From: Bimastos eiseni
Taxonomy: Eukaryota; Annelida; Clitellata; Crassiclitellata; Lumbricidae
DNA: 64,000 nucleotides
Direction of reading: 5' to 3'
NCBI GenBank assembly: GCA_959347315.1
Contig: OY365809.1
Coordinates: 39,955,438 to 40,019,437, forward strand
Part shown: positions 24,711 to 37,026 of the stretch, in pieces
Position numbering within the stretch: position 1 is the stretch's first letter
Layout: the number at the start of each line of letters is the position of its first letter
Position numbers and translations under genes: made by a program
The notes under the pieces: generated by a model
The model's input: only the letters and a program-made list of their open reading frames with translations
Told to the model about the DNA's origin: nothing
Database searches by the model: none

Positions 24711-25449
24711 TGCATGCATGAAATATTTAAGAATGAATGTATGCATGTATAATTCTTTAAATGTTTATACAGCTTATATACCAGTAATGCATGCATACAT
24801 AGTGTATTTAAACACAATTGTTCATATTTTTAAACAGTGTATTTACTGTATGTAATGAACTTCAAAGTACATTTTGTAATTTAATTATTTTTCTGCTACT
24901 TTGTAAATTATTTTTTTCTGCAGTGCGTCGGGTGTTTTGTTCTATTTGCATGAAGTACATAACATTCGTACAAAATCAATGGCTGTAGGTGAATCGTGTT
25001 TGCTGTATCAACGGACGGTTGGACATACAGATGGAAAGGACTCCCTTCTTTTGGAGTTACTTTCATGTTTGACCTTAGAACCCTTGTGGGGTGTATGGAG
25101 GTATTTATGTACCACCCTTTTGCCTTTCAGTTGACAATAAATGATTGGAGCCCCCAAGGTGTAGGGTATCGTTTCCCGATCTTGTTTGGTCGTGGAACAC
25201 TGTTGATCTTAATTTTTGGGGGTGGAACCCCCATCAAACATTAAACATTCTGATGTAAGTACAAATGCTTAAAAGAATGTGGAGTATTATAGGTTTAGGC
25301 CTCAATTAGACTAATTATAACACAAATATCGATGACAATGACAAATGAATTCTCCTTCAAATAAAGTTATACAAAGATGAAAGCATAAGCCTCCATTTGT
25401 TCACGCTGATTACAGTTTGGGAAAATTGGTCTAGGGTATGGGACCAGTG

Positions 25450-25680
25450 CAATATAATGTACTTTCATGAGGTCCAGGTTCATGGGGCCTGCGTATTGTA
25501 ACATCGGGACATTAGGCCAGCGCATTGTAATATACTCTTCCAATGTCCAGGACATGGAGGCAGTGTGGTGCAGTACTTTCCCAAGGTCTAGGCATGAAAA
25601 CATTGCGGTACTTGCCAAAGGTCCAGGATGCATTTCCAGCATTGTGCAATACTTTCATAAAGTCTGGGACTTGTATTTAC
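25450..25680 (+). repeat. Diverged ~50-bp tandem repeat
   Basis: Four to five imperfect units share GTCCAGG.CATG, (C/T)GCATTGT.CAATA and ACTTTC.C/TAAGGTC. The copies are strongly diverged. Confidence 0.55.
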
Positions 25681-26085
25681 TTGTGCAAAATGCAATTCTT
25701 GCCGTTTTCTTCTCAGCTGATTGTTCCAAATGGTACTGTATGGCTATGGAGATAGAAAACACATATGTTGCAGGCTTCTTGTCTATTAAAAGAAGTCCAT
25801 GTATTTCATATGGTGTATTTTTATCGTTTGGTTTAATAGAAGGCCTTCCCATCTGTAAGTAAACCGTGACAGACTGTGATTGTTCGCTTGAAGTCATTCT
25901 TTTGTTGTTTTGGTAGCGTTAATCTTGAGTTTGGTTTGTGCGAGGAAAAAACCGGGTTTAAGTTTGGTTTGGTTTTTTCTTCTAATCTCTAGCTGCATAT
26001 GCACGATTTGCTGTCTTTAGCTGGTCATCTATTCGTCAGTGTTAACGTTTTTTTTATCGTGTAGAGATGTGCTGCTCCCTGTATG

Positions 26086-26091
26086 AATAAA
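26086..26091 (+). promoter_or_regulatory. Candidate poly(A) signal for MEK
   Basis: AATAAA followed within 10 bp by TTGTTGTGAGAGTGTTTTG, a GT-rich element. It would give a 2.1 kb 3' UTR. Other AATAAA words occur at about 25135 and 25361. Confidence 0.3.
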
Positions 26092-28186
26092 ATTGTTGTG
26101 AGAGTGTTTTGCTGGAGCTGTGATCGAGAGAGAAGAAGCCACAGCGTCCTGTCCACTGACCTGGGCCATGAGTGGATACTATCGTGAAATATAGCCCGGA
26201 ATTTTCGTATTTACATTAATGGGGCCTCTTTTTTTCTCTTAGATGTGTCTTCATTTTCTTTTTTTAAAATTTTGTTGTTGTGTTCCTTGTAGGCAATGGC
26301 TTCGAAACGGAACTGTTTTACTTCTGATAAAGTTCTTCTGTCTTTTACAGTGGCACTGTGGATTTATGCCTCTATGTGTTAGACCAATGTTTTTAAAACT
26401 TCATTTTTATTGTGCTACCAGGTAAAAGTCTAATGTTGGTCTACCCCAGCATATTTCAGAACTAAAACAATAGGCAACTGTGATCCCCTTTGCAGTTGAT
26501 TATTATCATGTGGAACATCATGTGGTAATGAGCCGCAGCTGACAATGCTTTTTATAGCATTTAGTGACAAAATGGAGCTTGTTATGATAATTATAATGTG
26601 CTGTTATTTGTCTGTAAAGTCGACAGACTGAGCAAGTAGGAAAACCTCACTAAGTGTGAAAAGCTTTTGCAGTTAGCCTAGCCTGAAGACAGTTAGGGTT
26701 GACTAAGAATGTAGTCTTGTCTGCGATTGACCCTGTCTTCAAAGATGATAACATTTATGGGCCGTTAATTTTATTATTTTAGAATCATATTTTGAGGTTT
26801 AGTGATAGCTCTGACCAATGTATTTTCGACTCTGAAAATCATCCTCTTAGAGTTAGTTTGAACTGATGACTGGAAACCTGGACGTACCTAGCGATAATCA
26901 GGGTAAAATATAGAATATGGTGACAGATACACAGTTTATGAGTCACATTTGTACATTAAGATTGTCTGATGAAATTGTTCTTTCCCTAGCAGCGTCTGTC
27001 AAATTCTGCAAAGGACTGCATTACAGGAGAAATTAACTTGAAATTAGCCTTAAAACGGTCGAAAGATGAGTTGTTAGTGGCGCTATATAAATGTTCTGGC
27101 TGTGTTCTGAAGTTAATCTTTATCATTTTCTGGTATTGATATGTTGAGATCTGGTGTTGATATGTTGACATATTGTGATCGCTGATGTGCTGTTGGTATT
27201 GTCGACATTGGTTCAATAGGTGGCACTTTGGGCATTATACACCAACTCAGTTTGATCTTCCTTATCAACCATGCTGGGGTCCTGAGTAGTAGCCATGAGG
27301 GTGCTATATAAATTATCATAATAAATAAGTACTATCACCTGTTATCATGTTGTCACTTGGTCATGTATTATAAACCAATGGCTGAAACCTTATCACAGGG
27401 TGATAATTTGTTACTGTATAAGTGCATGGGAAACAGATAATATATCAGTCTGACATGTGTTGTCTTGCAATGATGTGGTATCACTGGCTATATCGTTATA
27501 TTTCTGTTCTGTTTTATCGGTATTATCAGTTGACTTTACGTTGTTGCACAAGTTTGTCAAACTTTGACCGATAAAAGCTATAAATGTTGTTGTTGTTGAT
27601 GGGTGTAGTGGCACAATGCTTATCAAATGCCTTGTTAAACTAATTAATTAATAATATTTAGGGATACTATTAACCAGACATTTAATGGCATCATGTATTT
27701 TTTCAAGCAGCTTTTCCGATCCCCTTTGACTGCAGTTCAGGAACTTAGCCAGAAAGGAACAGAGCTATAAGATAATATGTTGAGAGTGTTGAAATGGGGC
27801 ATTTAATGTTGATCAACCAGTGGAATTGCCTAGATTTTTGTCATTACATATCTGTGTAATAGTTGCAAAGTATCGGCATGCGAACAATAACTGAATTAGT
27901 AATCTCTGCAGTATTCATGCGATAGTTTCATGCTGCTGTTGTTGTGCCATTAAAATACCACAATCAGTGTTACTGGTGGTTAAAGTCTTACCACAGATGG
28001 TGATGGCATTAGTCAGACTTTGATAGGCATTTTTATTATTTTGAGTTTTTCTGGCTTTACATTTGTTGATGTTCGAGTTGGTAGTCTGTGGAATTCGCTA
28101 GGAGGAAATAGAAATGTTTTCGCTTGCCTATACATTATGCGTTTTCTGTGTTTACAAAACGTGTTTTGACATGTACTGTTGCAGAG

Positions 28187-28327
28187 GCGGGGATCTCGTT
28201 CGACAGGTGGAGGGACACCCAATGAAAGAGATAAGAAATTTGAGGGAGACACACGTATAATGTGTCTCCTCTTCATAAAGGGTGGGGACTTGTCACCCTC
28301 AATCCCCCGGGATCGCCGCCTCTGTAC
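28187..28327 (+). repeat. Dispersed repeat family C, copy 1
   Basis: GAGGCGGGGATCTCGTT...GACAGG...GGAGACACA...GGTGGGGACTTGTC...CCGGGATCGCCGCC recurs in reverse orientation at 57790-57955 with the same block order. Non-coding; class unknown. Confidence 0.65.
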
Positions 28328-29367
28328 TGTTGTCATGTTCGTCAATGTGACCAAGTAGGCGGCTAATTATGTAACCAAATTAATTCCCAGACAGTAAGTG
28401 ACTAAAGTTCCTCGTCAGCGTTCTTGAAGGGGAGAGCAGATAGTAGGCAGACTACAGGTGAAATCGTGAGACCAGTTAAAGTAATAGTTGAACTACCACA
28501 ATCAGTGTTGATCATGGCGGCATTACAGTAGATGGTGATGGTAATAGGCAGACTTAGATAGGAATTTTTCCCTCTCATGTTGAGTTTTTAGTGGCTTAAG
28601 ATTACCACATAATCAGTGAATGTTAGACGACATTTCTATCTGGCTTCAATAAAGATACCATGTTCTTTTTGATAGACCACAGTGTAACTTGTAACGAAAC
28701 ATTAATGTAGGGCTTGAGGCGCGCAGGACTCGGGACATAGTTAAGCGGAGAACACGTGCTTATGTGATTTTTGTTTTTCCTTTGTGTCTGATGTTCGAAT
28801 TTGCTGAACAGTGTCTAACTGTAGACCACTGTAGATAGAGTGTATTGCTTTACTGCTGTACAATACATTTGGTGAGCATTTCAGCTGCATTAGAATCCGT
28901 CTGATTTCTGGAAGATCGACACAGACATGACATGATTAAGCATTTGCCCCTTCTTGTCTCATCTTTGCCTAGCTGCTTCATCTCTCCACTGATTACCTGT
29001 GCCTGTGTGGTTAGTTACAAACTGGCGCCATATAAATGTGAGTTGTAGGCTTGCTCATTCCACTATCTTTATGAAAGTCATTGTCATTCTGTGCTCTAGT
29101 ATGTATTGCTTGTTTGTAGTTTGATGGACATTTAAAAACCTCACAGTCTGGTCTGTAATCAAAAAAGAATTACATATGATTTTATCACAACATTGTTCCC
29201 GTGTATGCTGTAGATACTTATTTTTAGTTAATGTTCTAATCTAAATAATCTACATATTATAAACCTGTGTTCTGATAATTTGAATGATAATGTTATCTAT
29301 TGTATTTATGCCAGTATTTGTCTGGGCATTTAATCATTGAATATGATCCATGGAGACACAGAAAGCA

Positions 29368-29401
<34 letters not shown>

Positions 29402-31615
29402 TTATATATATGTATATATATATATATATAGAACCTTTGGAATCTAGGCAGAAGACAAGACAGTTGGAAACAAAGCCAGATAACCATAACCATAACCATA
29501 ACCATCTATATAATATTATTACGTATGCAAAAAATCGGATTGTCGGACCCCTCTCCCCCTGTTGCAACGCGTACATTTCGTGACCCCTCCCATTGCAAAG
29601 GTTAAATAGCTAAAAGCATCTATAAGACATTGATTTTACCACAGGCTATTTATTTTTGTTAAGCATCATATTTAACAGCTTAAATTTGTTAACAGTTATG
29701 AAGAATTAAAACGCTAACAACACCTGCATTTGAAACAGTTTTAGTGCTACATAAAATTGATTAAGCAGGAATATAGTCTGTGATTAAGTTTACAGTTCTG
29801 AGTTTCAGATTATGTATTGTGGACGTCGTAATTAGACAATTATATTTGCGTCCGTACATATTGTCGGGACCCTCCACCACCACACGCACCCGTACGCAAA
29901 ATGGCCGAAATTTGAAACACTCCTCCCCTTGCTGCGTACGTAATATGTGGACGGCCCATCATGCGACACTTTCGGGGTGTCTTCCGTAAAATCACCCCTA
30001 AATACATGCTCTTGTCTACACTACATAATTAGGCTACAGGCCAACCATAGGAATGCAACATAACTCTTCATCAAAAGCTTGAACAAACACCCAGAATATC
30101 GCAAAACATAAATGTTTAATCATCACTGATTCACGATCGAGATATTTAATAATTAATGTGCTGCTAGATAAGTCTGAAATGCAGCTTAGTCAAGTTCATC
30201 ATATTGTTATTTCGTTACATCTTGGTGACTTTTAATACCAGCAACGTTTACAAAACTGTCCTATATTATGAACTCTGCCCAAGCGTAATTGTCAAAAACC
30301 GCTGTTACGCATGGCGCCCATGTCCGGAGTAGGTATAGTCGTCTGAAGCCATGACGGTTGGGTCAGTCTTCGGTCTTGCGGAAATGTTCATAGACATCTA
30401 TTTGGTAGATCAACTACGCGGACGCTTCCTCCAACCCCTTCGCCGACAGTCTGAGTGAGAATGAGCAGCTGAATATTTCCACTTCCATCTCGATCCCACC
30501 TCCACCACTTCTCCCTTCTAACCTGGTCTTCTATCATCCTCCTTTCCTCGGCAGGTACTGCAGTGTGAGCTGGAATCATCTCGAGACAACTACCGTTCGA
30601 GGACGGAACGCCGTCAGAACACAGCAGTGTCACTCCTGAACACTATAAAGTATGAAAACGGAAGTTTAATAATATCAGAAAATTAGGCCTATACCACTAA
30701 TAAATATGGAGCGATATTAACTTTATACCAATGTACATTTTTTTCTAGATACAAAGACATTTAAATCCCTTTAATAATTTAAACTATAAACTTACATGAT
30801 GCTATTGTCTATATATATATATATATATATATCGAATGATGACGTTTCATCATAAGTGAGTACGTCACACGCTGTTGGCCAGACGTTGAGTTAGTGCGGT
30901 TGGTAATCAACACTCGCCCAAACCCACCACTTTTTCACTGGGTGTGGGCATCGCTGTCTTGAGGCGACTTGGTTGTGGTTCCTGTACTGATTTTCAAACA
31001 CGATAATCCTCAATTGCTCATTAGCATCGTCGTGAACAGAGGTTTGCTATTTTTGACCTGAATCGAATTTAGGCCTAGTACGGTAAAGATCTGTAGCTAA
31101 ATTATTTTTGCGGTTGTATGGAACTTGTTGATTTTCTGGTTTGAGTCACGTTTACGGTAACCGTCATAATGTGCCTTGTCTCGTATTTGAATCAGGTTCG
31201 ATTTCTGGATAAATCGCACCAATGCTAATCAGCATAGTCACGATCTTTGGGGATTCTCGGTTGAGTCGGTATCTCCATCGAGGTCTTTTCATTATCAGTT
31301 AAATGGCGCAATGTTTCTGAGTTAAGTCGCATTTACGGAAAACTGCCAGGAGAAATAGCTAGCATTCGACATATTTGAGACACGCCAGGAAAACCCCTAA
31401 TTTCACGTCCTTTGCATTTAAATGTGGTTTGAACGTTCGATCTAACTTGCAATGTTCTTTTCAGATCGTTTTCTTTATAGTTCCATTGAATCGGTTTCAG
31501 CGACGATTCCAAATTATGGTAACTTCGATTGAGAAATTTTCTGATCGTAGGTCTACTCGGCAGCTGGGCTAAATTGCATTAACGGTAAAGCTCATGAGGT
31601 ACAAAGTCAGAGTGA
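28328..31615 (+). other. Intergenic, repeat-rich
   Basis: Holds a GGCGCCATATAAATG retroposon tail (29023-29042), TA tracts (29371-29430 and 30811-30832), four CCATAA units at 29484-29508, and a possible MITE with TACGTA-containing ends (about 29520-29960). Also present is a GC-richer segment (30388-30633) whose minus-strand frame of 81 codons, including AEERRMIEDQVRREKWWRWD, I cannot assign. Confidence 0.35.
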
Positions 31616-32400
31616 TCTCGGTTTTTGGGTTGAGTTGCAATTATTTTGATCCTTCTGCGGTAATTTCTGCTTGAGATAATTTCGTTCATAGGAAACTGAA
31701 TCTCGGTTTCTGGGTGAGTTGTAATTGATCGTAATTACCTGTAAAAGGTTGTAATTTATTGATTGTAAGTGATCTTACTGGGGTCATTTTCTTCCTGAGG
31801 TAATTTCTTTCACAAGAAAATAGATCTCGGTTTCTGGGTGAGTTGCAATAAAATTGATCATTCTGGGATCATTTCGTCCCAAGGAAATTTCTGTCAAAAG
31901 AAACTAAATCTACGCTACTGGGTGAGTTGCAATTAAATTGATCTTTCGCGGGTCATTTTTTCCTTAGGTAGGTCTAGGCCTAAATTCTTTCACAAGAAAA
32001 TAGATTTTAGTTTTTGGGTTGAGTTGCAATTTAAGTGATCTTTCTTTTACAGAAGAACGCATCTCGGTTTCTACAATTACACTGATCATCCTGAGGTAAT
32101 TTCTTTTACAGGCAAATTGAATTCGTTTTTAGGTTGGGATGCAATTAAAGTCATCTTCCTGAGATTTCTTTCACAGGTAAATGGATTTCGGTCTTTAGGT
32201 TGGGTTGCAATTAAAGTCATCTTCCTGAGATACTTTATTTCATAGGTAGGCCTAAATGGATTTCGGTTTTTAGGTTGGGTTGCAATTAAAGTCATCTTCC
32301 TGGGATACTTTCTTTTACAGGTAAATTGATCTCGGTTTCTGAGTTGAGCTGCTATTACAGTGATCTTTCTGAAGTATTTCGTTAAGAGGTTTCTGGATTG
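31616..32400 (+). repeat. Degenerate tandem array, 60-120 bp units
   Basis: Units begin ATCTCGGTTTCTGGG(T)TGAGTTGCAATTAAA, continue with GATCTTCCTGAGGTAATTTC and end CTTTCACAGG(T)AAATTG. About ten units can be aligned, starting near 31616, 31703, 31824, 31909, 32004, 32061, 32121, 32185, 32260 and 32329. Weaker relatives (TTTCTG.GTTGAGTCGCATTTACGG) extend back to about 31130. Confidence 0.85.
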
Positions 32401-33249
32401 CTTCGCGTTTGCAGTAATATTCTTGATGTTATTTCATCCAGCCTTACAGCAGTGATTGTCCGAGTTTCGGGTCATTTTTTAAAAGAAGTTAAAAGTTTTA
32501 TTTCTCACTTGCGTCTTATTTATGGTAACTCTTGATTCCATTAAGTTGATAGTCAAGTGGATTTCTTCTTGTAGGTTCATGTCGGATTTATGATAATCTT
32601 AATTTAGATCTTGGCATTTCTATGGTTCTTCTTATTTCATTGGCTGATAACGGGATCTGATTGCGGGATTGAATAGGGTTGGTTTGTAATAACCTCTTCG
32701 AAAGTGTTGTTAGCCAGATGTTGACTTTAGACAGTTGCATGGGCAGATTGCCATACACCCTCCCACACATCACCAACTACCCATCAACCAACCCAACACT
32801 CATCCCCCACCCAACGACCTTCACTTACCTACATCCTGCCACGTCCAATACACCTGCCACTGAACTCACCTCCTCTCAAACCCAACCACCACCAGAGTAG
32901 CTGCGGCGATGAGGGTAAGAGAGCGAGATATTACTCGTAATTGGTGAATCTGGTAAAACTACTAAAAGCAACTACGATCGACATTATTGACATGTTGGGC
33001 CTATATATAGCGACGATAATAATCACACAGGCTCCTCCAGAAAAACGAATCAATGGAATTAAACTGGAAACATAAATAGATGTTCAACAAAGAGACGCCA
33101 AGTGAAAACATTATAGAAATCTTTGACATGCAGGAGCTCAATTAGAGTTTCAAGCAGCTTTCCGACAAAGCGAGACGAAAAAAGACAAAAATTCTTCATT
33201 TGGCGCTGAAAGGTCTCCAATGCAGTAATAAAAAAGCCTCGAATAACAT
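32401..33249 (+). other. Non-coding, with a C-rich tract
   Basis: A CCACC/CAACCCA-rich strand-asymmetric tract lies at 32752-32895. No protein recognised. Confidence 0.45.
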
Positions 33250-33750
33250 TCAGAAAACTTCGATGTATATAATAGACCCTGGCTAAATGATCAAATCTCT
33301 GGAAATGGAAAGAAGTAATATTACTCTGGATTCTACAATCTAGAATAAGGAACGAATGCCTGAAAACGTAATAATCACATATGGTTTCCGCCAGAGAAAG
33401 GAAGCAACGGAATCAAAATGTAAATCGATGTCCAAACTCTCACCTCCAATTTATGTAAAATAATGGAAAGAATGATAACTAATTCACTGGTGTGGTTTGA
33501 ACTGCAAACTATCCTATTTAATAACGTGCGATCTATAAATGGAAAGCCCGATGACCAATGGAGTCGCCTACACGACAGTGTATAAATAAGCTCATAAACA
33601 ATCAAGTTTAACTGCGAGAATCTTTTTAGATATCTGCAGAATATGGGAATACTGGAAATATCTACAATTGGATAAAGGATTTCCGAACGGTTAGCAGTTT
33701 AAGATTGAAAGCAGGTAATACACGCTATCTGGGGAATTTCTCTGCAATAT
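33250..33750 (+). pseudogene. Decayed non-LTR reverse transcriptase fragment
   Basis: From about 33455 the frame reads NLCKIMERMITNSLVWF, nearly identical to CKIMERMITNRLQWF in the RT of the element at 35243-41192. Further weak similarity continues to about 33720 through several stops. Its left part (33295-33395) instead matches the satellite monomer, including GAAGTAATATTACTC and GGAACGAATGCCT. Confidence 0.6.
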
Positions 33751-33989
33751 TTAAAATAGCACACAAAATGGCAACCCTCTAAATGACATACGGCCTATTT
33801 AATTTCTGTTGATCAGTGGCATGCTGGTTGCCAATTATAGATGATAAAACGCTGTATTGGTTATATACAGACATCCACCAAACACAGTCAAAAAATTTAC
33901 ATCGCCACTGTTCGCACTCTGAAAGGTTGATAGACACCTTTAAAACGCGCGCGCTCAATATTGACGCTGTGAAAAGGACACATGCATAC

Positions 33990-35242
33990 AATCAAAGAAA
34001 CTCCTCTCCACTGCTCATACTTTGGCATTGCCAGTCCCAAGACTGGATAAGAGGAGAGGGCGACGCTAATCATCTTTATTCCGCCACTGCAATAACTCAG
34101 GCATTGCCAGTCCCAAGCCTGGACAAAGGAGGAGGGCAACGCGAGTCATCAATGTAATTATACAGTGTCGCTAAACTGTAACTACTATATAGTCAAACAA
34201 ACTACGTCACTGCTAGCACTTTAGCAGTGTTAGTCCCAAGTCTAGTAAAAGGAGGAGAGCGACTCTAATGGTCTCTGTTATCACACTATTCACACAGTAT
34301 CATTATAAACTGCAACTACCACCACCTCAGTGGAACACTTCTGCCGGCATTACCTACCAATTAAATTGGTCGAATCGTCCCGGAATGGGAAGAAGTAATA
34401 TTACTCTCGATTCTGAAATCTAGAACCAGGAACGAATGCCTCAATAGGCCCTACATCAAAACCTAATTATCTCACAGGCGTCTGCCACGAATGAAAGTAC
34501 GCATATCATCCTCGTCTTGAAGGATTCGTTAAATACACCTGTATAATAATACACACACCGTCAAAAACATTAACACCGCCACCCTTCGCACCTTGATAGG
34601 TGGATAGACACCTTTTAAACGCTCGTTGAGTATTGACGCTTTGAAAAGGACACAAGCATTCAGTCAAGCAAAATCCTCCGCTGCCTATACTTTGGCAGTG
34701 CCAGTCCCAAAACTGGATAAAAGTGGAGAGCGATACTAATAATCTTTATTCCACAACTGCTAAAACTCAGGCAGTGGCAGTCCCAAGTCTAGACAAAGAA
34801 GGAGGGCAACGCGAGTCATCTATGTTATTACACAGTGTCGCTAAATTGCAACTAATTGCAACACACTTCGCCAACATCAAACAAGCGCCGTCACTATAGC
34901 AGTGCCATTCCCAAGCCTGGTAAAAGGAGAGGGCGACGCTAATGGTCTCTGTTATCACACAATTCACACAGTTCCGTTAAACTGCAACTACCACCACCTC
35001 AGTCGAACATTTTTGCCGGCATTTGTTGCCAATTGAAATAGTCAAATCGTCCCGGGATGGTAAGAAGTAATCTTACTCTCCATTCTAAAATCTAGACCAA
35101 GGAACGAATGCCTCTAAACGTCAAAACCTAATTATTCCACGTACAGGCTTCCACCGCGAATGAAAGTACGCATATCATCCTCGTCATGGAGGCGTCGTTA
35201 AATACACATACTTAAGTCAGTCACTCAAACAAACTAATTATA
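33990..35242 (+). repeat. Satellite array, left part
   Basis: The monomer is about 570-670 bp. The anchor GAATGAAAGTACGCATATCA occurs at about 34489 and 35159. Each monomer holds three diverged sub-repeats with core CAGTGCCAGTCCCAAGCCTGG, then GGAGGGCGACGCTAAT, then CACAGTGTCGTTAAACTGCA. It also holds a short block CACCTTTTAAACGCTCG and a GAATCGTCCCGGAATGG block. No coding content. Confidence 0.9.
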
Positions 35243-35432
35243 GTTGGAGAGTATAGTGGAGAGATAGATATGAAAGAGAACGGTGGTCGTGTCCATGCGA
35301 GAGCTGACTTGAGGCTTAAAACAACGTGCTTTGGATTTCTTCAATTTGGTGGATTGAGGTTATATTTTTGATTCTTTCCCTGTTTATTGTATATTGTATT
35401 TTGTATTCTTTTTTAGAAATTGTTTGATAACA

Positions 35433-36976
35433 ATGGAGAGCGGGGCTGCTTTGGCCAAAAGATCCGCCGCGTCAGCGAATCGTGGAGACAAAGACAAGAT
35501 GGCGGACAAAGGAGTCTCGTCACACGCGGAGCGATCGTTGAGCGATTCCTCCGACGAAGAAACAAAGACACCGCTGAAAAGAATGCGGATCGCAGCCAGC
35601 GGTTCAAGCGAAGACAGCGAAGCCGATATGGAGGTCCAATCGGTTGATGCAGCAAAAGAGACATACTCTACCGCTGTCAAGAGACAAGGTAAGAAGGCAA
35701 AAATTGAAATTTCAGAAATCGCGCTACGTGCCACGACACGTAGAACACACATGAAGATAGATGTTGGTGGGGCGTCAACTGTTCCGGCCCAACCAGAAGC
35801 AGCCAAGGAAACGGGAACATTTCAACGAAATTACTACCGTAACCCGATGTCAACGGCAAAGAGAACGGAACTCGAAGGATTGTTCCAACGCTCTATTTAC
35901 GGTAAGAGCGAAGGAAATTTCCTACCGTCATTGTTTATATCGCGGACAAGAACCCTGAAAAGGGCAATCTTGACCGCTAGCAAATGTGTACCTGAGTCTA
36001 TCCGAGGGGATATCTGGAAATAGCCTCAGAATCATCTGTAAGATTGCAGGTGACAAGGAAAAAATCAAGGGAATCAGCCAGATCGACGGAAAGAAAATCG
36101 AGTGGACCGAACCACGTGTCCTCACGCGACCGATGAGACCGGAAGTCCCAGAGCCGAGGACCAGTGTCAGCTACGACGTGAAAGGAGTAATCTTCGGACT
36201 CAATGAAGACGAAGATACGCTGAAGGAGATCGCCGCAGAAATCGGCGCCAAATACATCAGAAGAATCGGGAAACCCGAGAGCACGGCCAAGGTGGTTGCA
36301 TATGAAAATGGGACCACGCTGCCGGAAACCATTGAGATCGACGGCTTTTGGTACAAGGTAAAAAAATTTACCCCTTCTCCAATGAGGTGCAATAAGTGCC
36401 AACGATATTTGTCGAAACCAGTTGAAGTGTTGCAGATGTGGAGAGGCTCACACCCGAACCGAATGTGAGAATATCGAGACGCCGAAGTGTGTCAACTGCT
36501 CGGGGTCACACAGTGCAGCCTACAGACAGTGTCCTAAATACCTGGAAACGAAGGACGCACTGAAGATCAGGGTCGTGGAGAAGGTTCCACTCAACGAAGC
36601 CATCCGGAAGGTGAAGCAGGTCAAGATGACCAAGAAAGAAGACGCAAAAGCCAGCAAACCGGCCAAGAAGCCCCAAGCTATCGAGACGGAAGAGAAGCTG
36701 CCAGAAGATCAACGGTTGCAGCTGCAGGATTTCCTTGAACTGATGGGAAAATCTCCGTTCGAGGCGAAGAAACTCGACACGCACAAAAAACCAGAAACTG
36801 CTTCTGAAGCGTACTCTGAATCAGGTATGATGAATTTCATTGTAGGCTTGGGAAATCTGATCACCGACAAGACAAAGACAAGGGCGCAGGTGGTCAAAGA
36901 GGTCCTGACGGTGGCTAACGCCATCTACCTGATCAGAGGAGTCCGCTTCGAAGATAGATCCGCCGCACATAAGTAA
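35433..36976 (+). pseudogene. Retrotransposon ORF1 (zinc-knuckle RNA-binding), frameshifted
   Basis: ORF1 proteins coat the element RNA. The start is MESGAALAKRSAASANRG, followed by an acidic Ser-rich and basic N-terminus. The frame changes near 36000 and again near 36425. Cys motifs cluster at 36390-36530: CNKC, then CRCGEAHTRTEC (CX2CX3HX4C pattern) and CVNCSGSHSAAYRQC (CX2CX3HX6C). The C-terminus ends RGVRFEDRSAAHK. The zinc-knuckle order is typical of I/jockey-type ORF1. Confidence 0.8.
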
Positions 36977-37026
36977 TCACAACTGCAAGTAATTAAAACT
37001 AGCTATTATAAAATCTTACACTTTCC

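Larger units (their letters stand above)
24122..28186 (+). other. MEK 3' flank / intergenic
   Basis: Holds TA and CA microsatellites (24257-24375 and 24638-24710), a diverged tandem repeat (25450-25680), an AATAAA with GT-rich sequence downstream at 26086-26091, and two GCTATATAA-type retroposon tails near 27079 and 27300. No exon recognised. Confidence 0.45.

Noticed and set aside
24250..24855. Tyr/Ile and Cys/Val-rich small proteins
   Set aside because: Frames through (TA)n and (CA)n repeats with no family resemblance.
25367..25897. Overlapping 70-131 codon frames on both strands
   Set aside because: They fall on a diverged tandem repeat and show no family motif or splice support.
29484..29508. 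Interstitial telomeric repeat
   Set aside because: The unit is CCATAA, not CCCTAA, and there are only four copies.
35384..35806. 140-codon minus-strand frame opposite ORF1
   Set aside because: Shadow of the retrotransposon ORF1; no independent motif.
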